64,000 bases of DNA from contig LATX02000225.1 in assembly GCA_001466705.2 (NCBI GenBank), positions 248,001 to 312,000 on the forward strand, given 5' to 3'. Shown here one piece after another: positions 25,709 through 38,157 of the stretch; position 1 is the stretch's first letter; each line of letters starts with the position of its first letter. Origin of the DNA: Moniliophthora roreri. Lineage: Eukaryota; Basidiomycota; Agaricomycetes; Agaricales; Marasmiaceae. The notes under the pieces are model-generated. The model made no database searches, was not told where the DNA came from, and saw only the letters and a list, made by a program, of their open reading frames with translations. Both the position numbers and the translations under genes were made by a program.

Positions 25709-26336
25709 ATGAATGACAGCTCTGTTTGTGATGCTCATGCTGGAAACCCAGAAGAAGTACACAAGAGTCTCAGGTGGATGATGAACAAGTCATATCGACA
25801 ATGCCTCCAGAATCAAGCTGTGAAGGTTGACATTGACAAGCATGGCAAGAAGATACGGGATGGTTGGGTGTTCTTTTGCAACGAGGAGCATCGAGTGGGC
25901 TATTCGGGACCCAAAGCAAAGAACAGGGAACTTGCACTCCACATCAATATTTCATCCATCTGGCCTTCTACAATGCATCCCAAACTGACTTCTGAACGAG
26001 AGCGGATAATGATCACAGCACTAGATGAAACTGGTGGGTATTTTGTGCGTCAAGCAGGTCACTGATATCCTTTCGGTGATGACCAACCTCATTGCAGTGT
26101 GATAATTGTCAGAGTGGTGAAGCCTGCCTCATAGGATGGGGAAACGTGACTCTAGGGTGAGACCATTAAAGATAAGGAGTTCCAGGTCCATGTGGATAAC
26201 CTCGTTCTTGTCAAGGAGGAACACGAGGATGAGAAATTGGGAAACCAACAGATGAAGGCGATTCAGAAGCAGGTAGACAGTCAGTTCTCACTACCGCCTG
26301 AGGAAGGAGCATCATTTGAAGCTCTCCATTCGAACA
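25709..26336 (+). CDS. 3' part of the unknown-function gene, cut by a CACTA-type MITE
   Basis: Two plus-strand blocks, 25709-26065 (EVHKSLRWMMNKSYRQCLQN, later SSIWPSTMHPKLTSERERIM) and 26192-26336, continue the gene above. The second block is acidic and is interrupted at 26337 by a small CACTA-type element. The first block has a conserved look, but I cannot name a domain. The two are separated by about 125 bp without an open frame. Confidence 0.4.
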
Positions 26337-27427
26337 CACTATGGACAAAGGGTTCTTTTGAGATAGTTTCCCAAAGAATTTAGTCAACTGAAAATGTTTA
26401 TATATTATAGATAGATTTGATATGAAAAAGACAGTCTTAAAATTATATGCTTTGCTTTTATACTTTTTTTGTCCAAATTTTGTAAAAATTAGATTAAAAT
26501 CTTGATACTTTCCTATTAATTTTAGCTAAGAGGGAATTATCAAATATTCCATTAGTTTTTAGGCACATTTAGCACAAATATTTTATATATTAAAGTTTTG
26601 TTTTTTCCTACTGTTTTGCAACTGTTTTAGGTGTACTAAATTGGCATATGGTAATTTGATTAAGTTTTACTTCTGTTTTCCCAGAACCAAAAAATCTGGA
26701 TTTTTGGCCCAATTTGGTCTGGATTTCACACACTTTTGATGTACAGAAAAACAGAATAACTTGGGCACATTTTAATACTATTTTCAGTGTAAATAATATA
26801 GTATATATAACTCACACTATGGACAAAGGGTTCTTTTGAGATAGTTTCCCAAAGAATTTAGTCAACTGAAAATGTTTATATAGTACAGATAGATTTGATA
26901 TGAAAAAGACAGTCTTAAAATTATATGCTTTGCTTTTATACTTTTTTTGTCCAAATTTTGTAAAAATTAGATTAAAATCTTGATACTTTCCTATTAATTT
27001 TAGCTAAGAGGGAATTATCAAATATTCCATTAGTTTTTAGGCACATTTAGCACAAATATTTTATATATTAAAGTTTTGTTTTTTCCTACTGTTTTGCAAC
27101 TGTTTTAGGTGGGCATATGGTAATTTGATTAAGTTTTACTTCTGTTTTCCCAGAACCAAAAAATCCGGATTTTTGGCCCAATTTGGTCCAGATTTCACAC
27201 ACTTTTGATGTACAGAAAAACAGAATAACTTGGGCACATTTTAATACTATTTTCAGTGTAAATAATATAGTATATATTCCTATAATATTGCATTAAGGAA
27301 ATGTTTTATTAATATAGAATAATTTACAATAAGTTTAGAGCAAATATTGCCCAGAAGAATGTATTAGTTTTTAGTAATATTTCTCAAATATTTTAGTAAT
27401 CTCCAAAAGGACCTTTTGTCCATAGTG
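26337..27427. mobile_element. Non-autonomous CACTA element (MITE), internally duplicated, TSD ACA
   Basis: The ends are CACTATGGACAAAGGGTTC at 26337 and its inverted partner GACCTTTTGTCCATAGTG ending at 27427. ACA flanks both sides (26334-26336 and 27428-27430). The first 478 bp (26337-26814) are repeated from 26815 on, again beginning CACTATGG, so the element is either a head-to-tail tandem or a MITE inserted at the end of another. It has no coding capacity. The sequence is very AT-rich. Confidence 0.75.
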
Positions 27428-27688
27428 ACATATGTGCAATTCTGTTGTCTGCTTCATTGTCAAGAGCTCCTCTGCCAACATCTGCTTGCCTTTCTGCAAT
27501 ATCATCAGCACTGCCAGTACAAGAATCGTCAGACTCGCATGCATGAACATTGCCAATGCCATCACCAGTAGAACCTTCAGTTACACCACCACCAGCAGAA
27601 ACATCATCAATGCCACTCTCAACACCATCGTCAGCCCCAAACCCAGCACAATTGTTGTCTCCATCTGCAGAAACATCGTTAGCACTGC
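27428..27688 (-). other. Gly/Asp-rich low-complexity coding-like stretch (left half)
   Basis: The minus strand reads as a Gly/Ala/Asp-rich repeat containing NNCAGFGAD. The matching right half at 29440-29630 reads GGGANNNCAGGGAD. The 1751-bp repeat sits exactly between them, so one low-complexity stretch was split by insertion. Whether it ever coded is unknown. Confidence 0.4.
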
Positions 27689-29439
27689 TAATATGTTGAA
27701 TCTAGAAAAGACCCACTTTTATTCATTTTATACTACTTTTGAATTGGAAGACTTTAATATGACATGAAATAATGGATAATAAGAACTAGAGTGAGCCCAG
27801 TCTGCTAGTCATTGCCTTAGAGAAGCTATGGGACTTTGGAAAGTACGAAGAGCTATATGATACACTATACAGAGGTGTCAAAGCTGTACTTTCTGACTTA
27901 TCTATGTATCAAATCCAGAACGGATCACTCCTGAAACCTGTAGGGAACCTAACTAGGGCCCAATGAACACATTGGCTAGTTAACCAAGCTCTCAAAGTGC
28001 TATCAATGGGATTTTAATTTCTATTTTACTTTTCTATGATATCTGCAAAGTGCAACCTGCAGTCAAACAGTACAGAGGTACTTAGAGGAGACATCAAAAC
28101 AGAATGACAACTTAGAACAGGAACAATCATAGAACGATCCTCCTCAGAAGTCAATATACAGATCAGAGTCAAAGCAGGCGATCTCTTAATAAAGAATTCA
28201 CTGGCAGCTAAACAATACATGATAAGCAAACTAGGTACAAAGACCGCTCAGAAAGACAGAAATCACTTCCGAAGGACATCCACTACCTACAGACAGATAC
28301 AATGAGACATATGAAGAATATCTAATGCACAAGAAATCCTAAATAAGACTGAGCATGCATTGTCAAAGGAGATAGGAACAATAACAGCGTGTTCCGACCT
28401 TGGGAACTTTGGCATCTAGGCCTCTGCCAATGTGCGGATACTAGAAAGGGAAATGCTGTCAAAAGATGGGACAGAATACAGCCATCCGCTTATAGATACC
28501 CGACTTAGAAAAGAGAAAATACAAATTATAGAATCTAGAACATCTGGAAACATAGATACCTGCACAGATATGGTCAGATAACCTAGTGGCCAGACTCTGT
28601 GACATCTGAATATTCCCTCTTTTAGCATTTCAGTCACTCATTTATTATCTTCTGAATTATCAGACATTATTTATATTTTCCTGTAGATATATTCCATGGA
28701 CTGTTTATAAGGACAGCTAGATATCTGTATATACTCAAGTAACTCTGCCCCCTCCAATTGTGAATACATGAAGAGTTTGTTTAGTGTATAAATTTGTGTG
28801 CCATTCCAGTTTTGCTCCCTCACTTCAGGCCCTAGAGATTGGTTCTGAGTGACTCCAGAGAGATAGACATCTGATAACAAACTTGTGTCATAAGAGATAA
28901 GAGTAACATCTTGAGTGCGTTATAGCACTTTTCTAAGAGAAACTTTACACCAAGAAGGAGCCTTGGGCACTTGGAGTGTGGCCTGTGTGTGTATCAGGTT
29001 GTGACACACTTAGAGTATTAGCAAGGGGTGTGCCTGCACTGAACTCTTTGTAGAAATTGGTCTAGGACCTTTTCCAGTACACTGTGTGCTGTAGTTATCT
29101 TGAAGAAGTCTTGAACTCCATAGGGTCAGAATATATTGGCTATCGAGTCTTTGTATGGGACTGTAGCTCTTGTGTTTGTGCTTTGTGCACTGTGTTCTTT
29201 GTGTTTGTGTGTGTGTCTGCCCAATAAACCCATTTTAAACCCATCTATACTCCTTTGGAGGTGAACACTTTGAAGTAGAACACTTCAATAAGAGAGTAAC
29301 AACTTAACTAAGAGTTTTGTTGGCATTCTAAGTGCAGTAACTCTGATCACGTCAATCCACACTTGCACAACAACCTGAGTTAGACTTTTGGAGGTTACCT
29401 TTTGGGTAGTTTTCCACTAGTCTTATCTTAGACAAATTA
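27689..29439 (-). repeat. 1751-bp repeat, copy 1, full length
   Basis: It runs from TAATATGTTGAATC to ...TTAGACAAATTA. The same 1751-bp length is found in the copy at 41237-42987. The ends are short inverted repeats (TAATWTGT plus CTAA). No long coding frame is conserved between copies; open stretches here are chance frames. A TSD is not evident at this copy. Confidence 0.75.
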
Positions 29440-29630
29440 CCACCGCCTACACAAATGTCAGCCCCACCACCAGCACAATTGTTGTTAGCCCCTCCACCTG
29501 TACAAACATTGTCAGCTCCACCACCAACACTACTGTCCCCACCTACACACCTATCATCTCTGCTGACAACCCCTCCACAAAACTGACCCTGTACTTTTTC
29601 TTGTGTCTTGTATTTTTTTTTTGGCCACAA
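29440..29630 (-). other. Gly/Asp-rich low-complexity coding-like stretch (right half)
   Basis: See 27428-27688. The minus strand encodes imperfect GGGAD-type repeats with interspersed Cys (for example DNVCTGGGANNNCAGGGAD). Confidence 0.4.
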
Positions 29631-30414
29631 TCTACAGATTTACATATTAAATTGACTATTCTGAACCATATGTAATCTTTAGATTTTTTTTTAAATCTAC
29701 AATATCATGATTTAGACATTTTTTAGGGTCTGATGGAGTAAGTGCTCTGGTGCTATAGCTGTCTCCTGCATGCGCTAAGGTATTTAGTGCTCAACACAGT
29801 CACATGACTTTTTGCAGTGGGACATGTTTATTATTTACTGGCTGCTCCCAGACCTGGGTTTTATATCTTGTCCTCTTACTATTACCATCCCCCTCAAGTT
29901 GGGTCTGGAGGGCGCCACTGTGCTTGTTATTGAGCACAGTGGTACCCTTACCACTCATGGTACATTCTCTCAACTTGGATGTTGACTAGACTGAAGACCT
30001 TTTAGGCAATTCTAAGTACCTGCTTCCTGACATCATGTGAAATTCACAGAGTTGAAAGGTAATGATAAAGTTCAGAGGGTCCATGTAAGTTCCAAGGCAC
30101 TTGATTACACCAATTGATAGTGATACCTATGGTTTAGCTGTAATGCTTGCTTTGTGAGGTTAGTGAGGAAGATAGATTGCCTTATTTACTATAACATTTA
30201 ATGGTGGGGGCAATTGGCTAGACTAGTACATCCGCTTCTGCACCCAATGCTGAACAACGATAAAAAAGATGTACAAAAGAGTATGAAAGGATGTGCGACC
30301 AATGGTTGAAACAAGAGCCTCTCATGTACAGATGTGTTCATCTGGCCATTACTATGAGCAGTTGCTGAGCACAATTTCACCATCTCAGCTGAGGAAACTA
30401 AGAAAGGCTGCTTA
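29631..30414. other. Intergenic, no gene recognised
   Basis: AT-rich with a T-run near 29610-29690. It contains CATGACTTTTTGCAGTGGGA near 29804, the inverse of CCCACTGCAAAAAATCACATG at 6848, a short shared motif of unknown meaning. Otherwise nothing is supported. Confidence 0.4.
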
Positions 30415-31128
30415 CACTATGTATGAGGTGTTCTTTTTATGCTATTAATACAAAGGAAATACACTCAGAATACTACTATATATTTGCTTCCAGACAACAC
30501 TCAGAAAATTCTATTAGTTTCAAGTTGTCATCACATATTGAAAACAGCAAGCATACTCTGGATTTTAATTTCCAGAAGAGTCAGTGTTTTTTGATTATTT
30601 TATAATAATGAAATTATAGAATTATCCTTTAATTTTCTAATTACAAATATACTAAATTTTCTGCCTTATAAAATAGTGAGAAAACATTTAGAAAACAAAT
30701 ATAAGATTTTGAATTTTATATTAAAGGAAACATGTTAAATACAAAAGGAAAACTATATGAAAACTATCTAAGAACTACTTCAAAATATAGTGTTTTCCTA
30801 GTGTTTTCTCTGACTTTCCCACAATAGAAAATGTGGAATTTTTATCTTATCTTATCAGCATTTTCTGAGGATTTTCAACCAGAGAAAATTTAATGTTTTC
30901 TCAGTATGGAAATTATTCTAATATATTGTATTATCTATTAATTCTCAGAATTTGAAAATTCTATATCTTTTGCTGCTGAAAATTTAGTATTCTCCAGGCA
31001 TATTCTTGTTGAGAGGACACAATTGAAATTTAGAATTTATATATGGTTTTATAAAAATTCTCTTTGCAAGAAAATTAAGTGTTTTCTCAATGAGAAAACC
31101 ATGTTAAAAGAACACCTTGTACATAGTG
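30415..31128. mobile_element. Non-autonomous CACTA element, family 2, copy A
   Basis: The ends are CACTATGTATGAGGTGTTCT and, inverted, CACTATGTACAAGGTGTTCT. The body matches copy B at 46144-46890 with about 30 bp of length difference. Variation between the four termini is TG versus CA at two sites, as expected if ancestral CACTACGTACGAGG lost its CpGs by deamination. It is AT-rich and non-coding. Flanking bases are TTA and TAT, so the target duplication is not clean in this copy. Confidence 0.7.
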
Positions 31129-31135
31129 TATTCAG

Positions 31136-32932
31136 TCTGCAACAATGGTCTAATTTTGTTTTGAAGGTACTGGTAGATGGTGTAGACCTAGTCCAGCTAC
31201 ATGTCATCAAGGACAGGGAGGCTTTGTGCCAACAGTAAAACATCTCATCTTGAGCCATGTAGATGTTCCACATCTCCCTCAGTCTCCCTCTCCAGCACAG
31301 CATGAGCCATACATTGCTCCAGCTATCCCAGAGCACCTATTATCTGCTCTGAAGATCCCATTGTCAAAACTCGATGGCTTAGTTAATGATAAGGACGCTG
31401 AATCTGGCCAGCCTGTTTCCCTTGATGCGTCGCCCCCACCCATCCACTAGAAGGGTGAAGGCAAGGCAAAACTGGGTTCTCTGGACATGTCTCCTCCTCA
31501 ACAGCAGGATGATTTTCTCCTCAGCCCATCAGGCAATGATGGAATCGACATCATGTTTCCCCCTCCTTCATCCTCACCAGTGCCCTCAAGTATTGGTTTC
31601 CCTATTTCTACCACTCTAGCCCATTTCTTCACACCTGTGCATCCAAAGTCAAAGTGTGCAGTAGTGAATTGTCAGACACCTTCACCTCTGAAAAATAGTC
31701 CTCCCGAAGATATTGCTCCTCCTTCTCCACTGCCTCCGTCATCACTGCCTTCAAGGACTCCACCCTCACCTTCTCAGGACAAAGATTCAGGGTCCGACTT
31801 CTCTGCATCAGAGAAAGAGAGGAAGAAAAAGGTAGCCTATATTTGACAATAGAAAGAATTGGACTCTGGTAGCTCTGATTCTGATTCAGAGCCTGACATT
31901 TATGAGCTACTGAAACCAAAAGCTCCCAAGAAAGCTTTCAAGACTGGCTTCCGTAACACAGTGCAGAGGAAAGGTATAGGTCCAGCAACATGCACAGGCC
32001 AATCAACACAGCAGGAATCTCCTCTAGATGATGGGGATAATGGGGATGAGGAGGATGACACTTCAGTCAAAGGACATGGTCTGCTTTCAGACAAGGCCAA
32101 AGAAATGCTCAATGAGTTGAAGTAGGAGTTCAAGCAGAATCTCCTTCAAATCTCTCAAGGCAATAGTGTCTCTGTTGCTCGATGCAGAGAGTATATCGAT
32201 AGTGATATGAAATCTGCCCATGTTGTGAACCCATTCAATGCATATCAGGCCTGGTACTCAAGAGAGCATCCTAAAGGTCCTGATGGTGAGTTCCCTGCTT
32301 CCACGTTTCCCTTTCTATTCCTGATTAATAGTTTCGCAGTACCAGCTTTGCAGTACAATGCTATAATACGCAACTCATATCATGAGGAAGTGTGGAATCA
32401 ACTTGTACATTTACAGCTAGGAGACGAGGATGGCACTATTAGTAAGGATATCCTATCCAATCCAGTAAATGTCCACAATGCCATACACTGGTACATTGAC
32501 TGGTATATGACCACACATGCAGACCATATAAGGTACCTGAAGGAGGAAGAGAAGTACCAGACAACTCTCAAGCATGTGTTGGGCCCATTTAACAAGTTAG
32601 TGAGCAATATTCCTAACTATCAAACATTCTTTATTATTAAGTTGCTTTCTAGGCTATAACAACCCATGACAAACCATAATATCCATGTCTTTGGCTTTGT
32701 GATTGATATGATGTGCAGCCTGCAGGAGAAGACAATCAGTTGTCTCTGGGGTCCTCCGGAGAGTCTGGAACTTAAAGATTGTTTTCCTATGAACATCAAT
32801 GAGAAGATTGCTGATTTTGAAGTAATGCTAAGGTATATTTATGGTCTTTCCTGTCTTTGGTTTGCTAATGCAGTATTGTAGGGTCTCCAAAATGAATAAA
32901 TGAGGTGTTGATGTGTCTTACCATTATCTCAC
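31136..32932 (+). CDS. Conserved hypothetical gene, multi-exon, allele 1 (5' part)
   Basis: Plus-strand blocks run 31226-31450, 31487-31846, 31859-32125, 32207-32640 and 32666-32881. The first are Pro/Ser-rich (SSSPVPSSIG, PPSPLPPSSLPS), followed by an acidic stretch (DSGSSDSDSEPDIYELLKPK). The conserved core is NPFNAYQAWYSREHPKGPDG, QLVHLQLGDEDGTISKDIL and NIHVFGFVIDM. I recognise the core as a transposon-neighbourhood type of hypothetical protein in agaricomycetes but cannot name a domain. It carries stops at 31451 and 32123. The 1751-bp repeat interrupts it at 32933. Confidence 0.45.
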
Positions 32933-34045
32933 TAATTTGTCTAAGATAAGACTAGTGGAAAACTATCCAAAAGATATCCTTCAAAAGTCTAACTCAGGTT
33001 GTTGTGCAAGTGTGGATCGACATGATCAGAGTTGCCACACTTAGAATGCCAACAAAACTCTTGGCTAGGTTGATTCTCTCTTATTGAAGTAATCCACTTC
33101 AAAGTGTTCACCTCCAGAGGAGTATATATGGGTTTTAAAAGGTTTTAATTCCAAACACACAAACACACACACAAGAACACAGTGTACAATGCACAAACAC
33201 AAGAGCTACAGTCCTGTACAAAGACTTAATAGCCAATATAGTCTGACCCTACAGAGTTCAAGACTTCTTTAAGACAACTACAGCATACAGCATACTGGAA
33301 AAGGTCCTAGACCAATTAAGAGTTTAGCACAGACACACCTCTTGCTAAGACTCTAAGTGTGTCACAACCTGATACACACACAGGCCACACTCTAAGTGCC
33401 CAAGGCTCCTTCTTGGTGTAAATTGTCTCTTAGAAAAGTGCCAAATGCACTAAAGATGTTACTCTTTGTCTCTTATGATGCAAGTTCATTATCAGATTTC
33501 TATCTCTCTGAAGTCACTCAGAACCAATCTCCAGAGCCTGAAGTGAGGAAGCAAAACTGGAATGGCACACAAAATTATACACCAAACAAGCTCTTTATGT
33601 ATTCACAATCAGAGGGGGCAGAGTTACTTGAGTATATATAAAAATCTAGCTGTCCTTATATATGGCCCATGGAATATATCTACAGAAAATTAGAAATAAT
33701 GTCTGATAATTGAGGAAACAATAAATGTGTGACTGAGATGCTAAAAGAGGGAATATTCAGATGTCACAGAGTCTGGCCACTAGGGTATCTAACCATATCC
33801 ATGCAGGTATCTACTTCTCCAAGTGGTCTGGACTCTATAATTTGTATTTTCTCTTTTCTAAGTCAGGTATCTATAAGTAGATGGGTGTATCCATCCCATT
33901 TTCTTACAGCATTTCCCTTTCTAGCATCTGCATGTCAGCAGAAGCCTAGATGCCAAAGTTTCCAAGGTCAGAACATGCTGTTACTGTTTCTATCTCCTTC
34001 AACAATGCATTCTTGGTCTTATTTAGGACTCCTTATGCATTAAAG
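32933..34045 (+). repeat. 1751-bp repeat, copy 2, truncated by the gap at 34046
   Basis: It begins TAATTTGTCTAAG directly after ATCTCAC and matches the first 1.1 kb of the full copies. The parallel allele after the gap reads ATCTCACTCTGATACTC at the same point, which is an empty site and fixes the left boundary. Confidence 0.75.
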
Positions 34046-34046
34046 N

Positions 34047-34798
34047 TCTGTTGCTCGATGCAGAGAGTATATCGATAGTGATATGAAATCTGCCCATGTT
34101 GTGAACCCATTCAATGCATATCAGGCCTGGTACTCAAGAGAGCATCCTAAAGGTCCTGATGGTGAGTTCCCTGCTTCCACGTTTCCCTTTCTATTCCTGA
34201 TTAATAGTTTCGCAGTACCAGCTTTGCAGTACAATGCTATAATACGCAACTCATATCATGAGGAAGTGTGGAATCAACTTGTACATTTACAGCTAGGAGA
34301 CGAGGATGGCACTATTAGTAAGGATATCCTATCCAATCCAGTAAATGTCCACAATGCCATACACTGGTACATTGACTGGTATATGACCACACATGCAGAC
34401 CATATAAGGTACCTGAAGGAGGAAGAGAAGTACCAGATGACTCTCAAGCATGTGTTGGGCCCATTTAACAAGTTGGTGAGCAATATTCCTAACTATCAAG
34501 TATTCTTTAGTTATTGAGTTGCTTTCTAGGCTATAACAATCTGCAACAACCATAATATCCATGTCTTTGGCTTTGTGATTGATACGATGCGTGACCTGCA
34601 GGGGAAGACAATCAGTTGTCTGTGGGGAACCCTAGAGATTCTAGACCTTAAAGATTGTTTTCCTATAAATATCAATGAGAAGATTGCTGATTTTGAGGCA
34701 ATGCTAAGGTATATTTATAGTCTTTCCTGTCTTTGTTTTACTAATGCAGTATTGTAGGGTCTCTGAAATGAATAAACAAGGTGTTGATGTGTCTTACT
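34047..34798 (+). CDS. Conserved hypothetical gene, allele 2 (repeat of the 32171-32932 segment)
   Basis: After the N at 34046 the sequence restarts at the equivalent of 32171 and follows it with scattered substitutions, for example CAGACA to CAGATG and a change near the NIPNYQ intron. It then continues past the insertion point without the 1751-bp repeat. The best reading is the second haplotype of a dikaryon, not a true tandem paralog. The core NPFNAYQAWYSREHPKGPDG is intact here. Confidence 0.55.
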
Positions 34799-37640
34799 GT
34801 TATCTCACTCTGATACTCAAGATGAATACTTGATACCAGGAGAAAGCAGCTCGAGATTGACATCAGACAGTATGGACAGCTATAATGCAAGCTAAGACTG
34901 GTGCATAGCAACTGAATTTGAAGTCTCTCCTGTGTTAACCACTTGAGTACCTTAGCATTGTTATGTAATGAATCAGTGTTTGTTGGCTCTTTCATTAAGC
35001 ATGCTGGAGCTCTGCAGATCTGGCTCATCAACTGGCCTGCCAATCTTCTCTTTCTGAGACTGGAAGGTGTTGGTCCATGATTGTTGAAGAAGTAAGATTA
35101 TAAGCACTTTCTGCCAGCCAAGAAAAAATGGATCTGGGACTTGGTCAATGGCATGCTCTCCAAAAAAGACCAAGAAGAACCTAAGGTTGTTTGTTTCGAA
35201 CGATGGACAGAAGGTATTCTGATTTCTGTTATACTGTGCATCCTCTAATAAAAAATGAATCAGAGGAAAAGACACTCCCATTTGATGATTAGCAATGGGT
35301 TCCCATTGTGTCCGATGATAGTGGTGGAGATCTTGCATTTGCTTGTGGCAGTGAGGACTATCTGAAGAAACATGGCAAGTGGGATGGTAAGAACAAGAAG
35401 GCAAAAGGTTAGTTGCTATAAACTAACGCACATATTGTGAACTGACATTTCAACAGTGGTTGACAATGATCAGGATAATGGTAAGAGAATTGATTATTAC
35501 ATTCACTGTACCTCTGACTCTCTTCAGGCAAAGGGAAAGTATGAAGAGTCATCGAAGAAGAGAAGGAGAATGAAGAACTTCAAGTTCAGCACCAAGATGA
35601 GAGTTTTTGTTACTATGTCTCTATTTTCCTTACCCTGTCTAGATGAAGGCGAGGTGCAAGCAACTGTTGAAGAGGAACAAAATGAGGAAGAACAAGGAGT
35701 TCAATAGAAAGGTATGCTGCTTCACTGTCCTTTATCTGATGCCTCCATTGATGAATTTATGGCAAGGCAAAGGTCGAGCAATCCCAGAAGAAGATAAGAA
35801 TGAAGAGGATGAACATCTGGTTCTGCATAAAGGTGTGTTAATCATATTTATTCTCATTTCTACTCTACTTATGACAAGATAAAGCTCCAGCTGTGTCTGA
35901 AGATGAAGAAGATGATGAAGATGGAGATCATGCTATTCATGCTATACCACCTTCACTACCCTCCAGTCCTATGCACAATGTGCTATGGATTGATCTTGCC
36001 AAGTATCCTAAAACCCATGCAGTCTCACATTCCCAGTCACAACCTGTTCCCTCAAAGCATATTGTCTCATGTCCATGTCCACATCTGTGTCTGCAGCCCC
36101 AGCCCATTCCTCCAAAGCACACTGTCTGGCATTCCCAGCCTCCCCCAGTTCTTCCCAAGACTTCAGCAGATAAGAAGAGGGCAAGAGAAGAGCAGCAATC
36201 ATGAAATAAAGCAAGGGTGGACCAGCAGCTGAATGAACCAGACTGGGAAAGTGATGACCCTCATCATCAACCAGGTTACTACGAAATCTCTAGTATTGAG
36301 GACTGTCAGGAGCATGCTGTCCACCAGTCTTCTTCAACTTGACACCCTCTGGCTACTGTTCAAGTCCAGGACTCTACTTTTGTTCATACCAACAATCTGT
36401 CTGGGAGTCGAGCACTATCTGGATTCCAGGTATCCAAGGCAGGCAGCGCACTGTCTGCTATGCATCCTGCCAAGAAGAGGAAGCTTGATGCTGATGGCAA
36501 TGAGGTGGACCAGAGCCAGGTTACTAGAGGGGAATTGGTACAGAAAACTATGTGCAAACTACCATCGATGCCTGCTCATCATCCTGTACTTACTGGACAC
36601 TCAAACACTACATGTCACTATCACCAGAATGCTGTTGCTGGGCCCTCCAGCAAACCAATGTAACTAATGAGACTTGTTGTATACCTTATAATCTATATGT
36701 TTATATATGATATATGTATGATGGCCAGTTATGTGGCTCAGAGAGAAACTAGGCTAAAACGGCAAGAAACCAGGCTAAAGTATTGCACCCACCAATTGGA
36801 AGTAGGCTCGTCAGTCTGCAGTTGTTTTTAAAGCAACATGGTGAGTATCTCAATGTTCAACTTCCTGCTGCTGTATATTCACTTATGGCCACCACTGTTC
36901 ATACCTTTGACTTTTGGGCTGCCCTCCAGCGGTGTATCGCCATTGAGAAGATTTGCCTTGCTCAAGGCATCTCTCTCAATGAGATGCCACTAGCTCATAT
37001 TTTCGAACAATGGTTCAAGCTTCCTACTGCTGCTCCCAAGGAATCAACTGAGGAATGGCTTGCACAGCAGAAGCATTATGCAAAGGAGTTTGATGATGAG
37101 CAGAGGCACTCATCACCCCAGACTAATGCAGAAGTGTTGGAAGTTGGAATGGATGTTTACGATGAATGCATATGTACTTATTTTTTCTTGATTATGCTAC
37201 TAATTAAGGTTTGCTATAGCGTTACTGGGTCAAGACACAAGCCCTTTACTTTGGTATCAGGTGCAAGCAACCTCATTTTGTGCTGGTACCAATCTACCCA
37301 CAAGTTCATGACCCTTCCACCAGCACAATTGACCATGTTGCAATTGGTCACTGGGTTCCAGAGACTGATCAATGTGGTCAACACCTCATCTTCTGGACAG
37401 CAATTAATGACCAGAGTGTTTCTGAATTCAAGTTTACAGCTGTAATTCAACCCAATGCTTATCTTGCAGATGAGGATCTGAACACATTGGCAGTCAAGAC
37501 ATGGGTGGGTGGCCACAAAGTACTAGGTGCTGTCTTGGTGTTGAAAGAGAGTTTGGATACACCAGGAGTTATTGATGTAATGGATGGAGATATTCCTGTA
37601 ATAATGGAGAGTTTGGGGCTGTAGGTGCATTTGTCTTCTC
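34799..37640 (+). CDS. Conserved hypothetical gene, 3' part, multi-exon, possibly decayed
   Basis: Plus-strand blocks continue: 35283-35410 (WVPIVSDDSGGDLAFACGSE), 35456-35560, Lys/Glu-rich blocks to 35880, an acidic and Pro/Ser-rich block (35893-36204), 36460-36663 (MHPAKKRKLDADGNEVDQSQ), 36783-37150 (MATTVHTFDFWAALQRCIAI, LNEMPLAHIFEQWFKLP) and 37219-37624. The last block, RYWVKTQALYFGIRCKQPHF then VPIYPQVHDP, starts after an acceptor CTATAG at 37218. It ends with VGGHKVLGAVLVLKESLDTP. No catalytic motif was recognised. The blocks change frame at short intron-like spacers. Confidence 0.4.
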
Positions 37641-38157
37641 ACCCTATGTCAGCTCTGATATGTTTATGCACAGGATTCTCCTTAAGAGGCAAGGTGGTGC
37701 TCCATTCCCACCTATTCTTGGTCTCAATCCTGGTTTCCCCATTACTCCTGCATCTGGTTTATTGCCTAGATCTGATTAGTGGTTAGTTTTGTATTATTGT
37801 TATAAGTCAAACCTATGTCAAGCAGATTCTTTTCAATGCCATGCTGTGAAAAATGTTAGTCATGTCTAGTTCTTGGTTTCCTAACTGCAATGGTTAAAGT
37901 GAATTCATGTTGTTTATCTTGTAAATATGGGTTCAAATTCTATAATAGTCATTTTGTGCTTGACTCAAGTTGTTGCATGTATGTGCATGCAAGCTAATCC
38001 ACACAAACTTGTGTGTTACTGAGAAATATGTTCATTCAGCATGAATACTCTACTTTACAGCCTAATAATAGTGCTGCACCATCTATAGGCTCTAAGACTT
38101 TATTTTTAAGTATTTTTTAGTAAAAGACATGTATCTAGTAGTAAAATATAAAAGTAT
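37641..38157. other. Intergenic, no gene recognised
   Basis: The stretch from the end of the hypothetical gene to the tRNA-like unit is AT-rich, with no conserved frame or repeat that I can see. Confidence 0.4.

Noticed and set aside
28416..28637. Open frames recurring at 28416, 33729 and 42038 (MTEMLKEGIFRCHRVWPL type).
   Set aside because: They are the same stretch of the 1751-bp repeat; the frame is not longer than chance and frame-preserving change is not evident, so no gene is called.
30414..31129. Insertion of the small repeat into TA at the centre of palindromes (ACACTATG-TA-CATAGTGT and ACTACA-TA-TGTAGT).
   Set aside because: The flanking 'palindromes' are better explained as the outer part of the element's own inverted ends (CACTACGTACGAGG with CpG decay); copy B then has a clean ATC duplication.
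32171..34757. Tandem duplication of the conserved hypothetical gene.
   Set aside because: The second copy begins directly at an N gap in mid-exon and differs like an allele, so haplotype duplication in the assembly is more likely.
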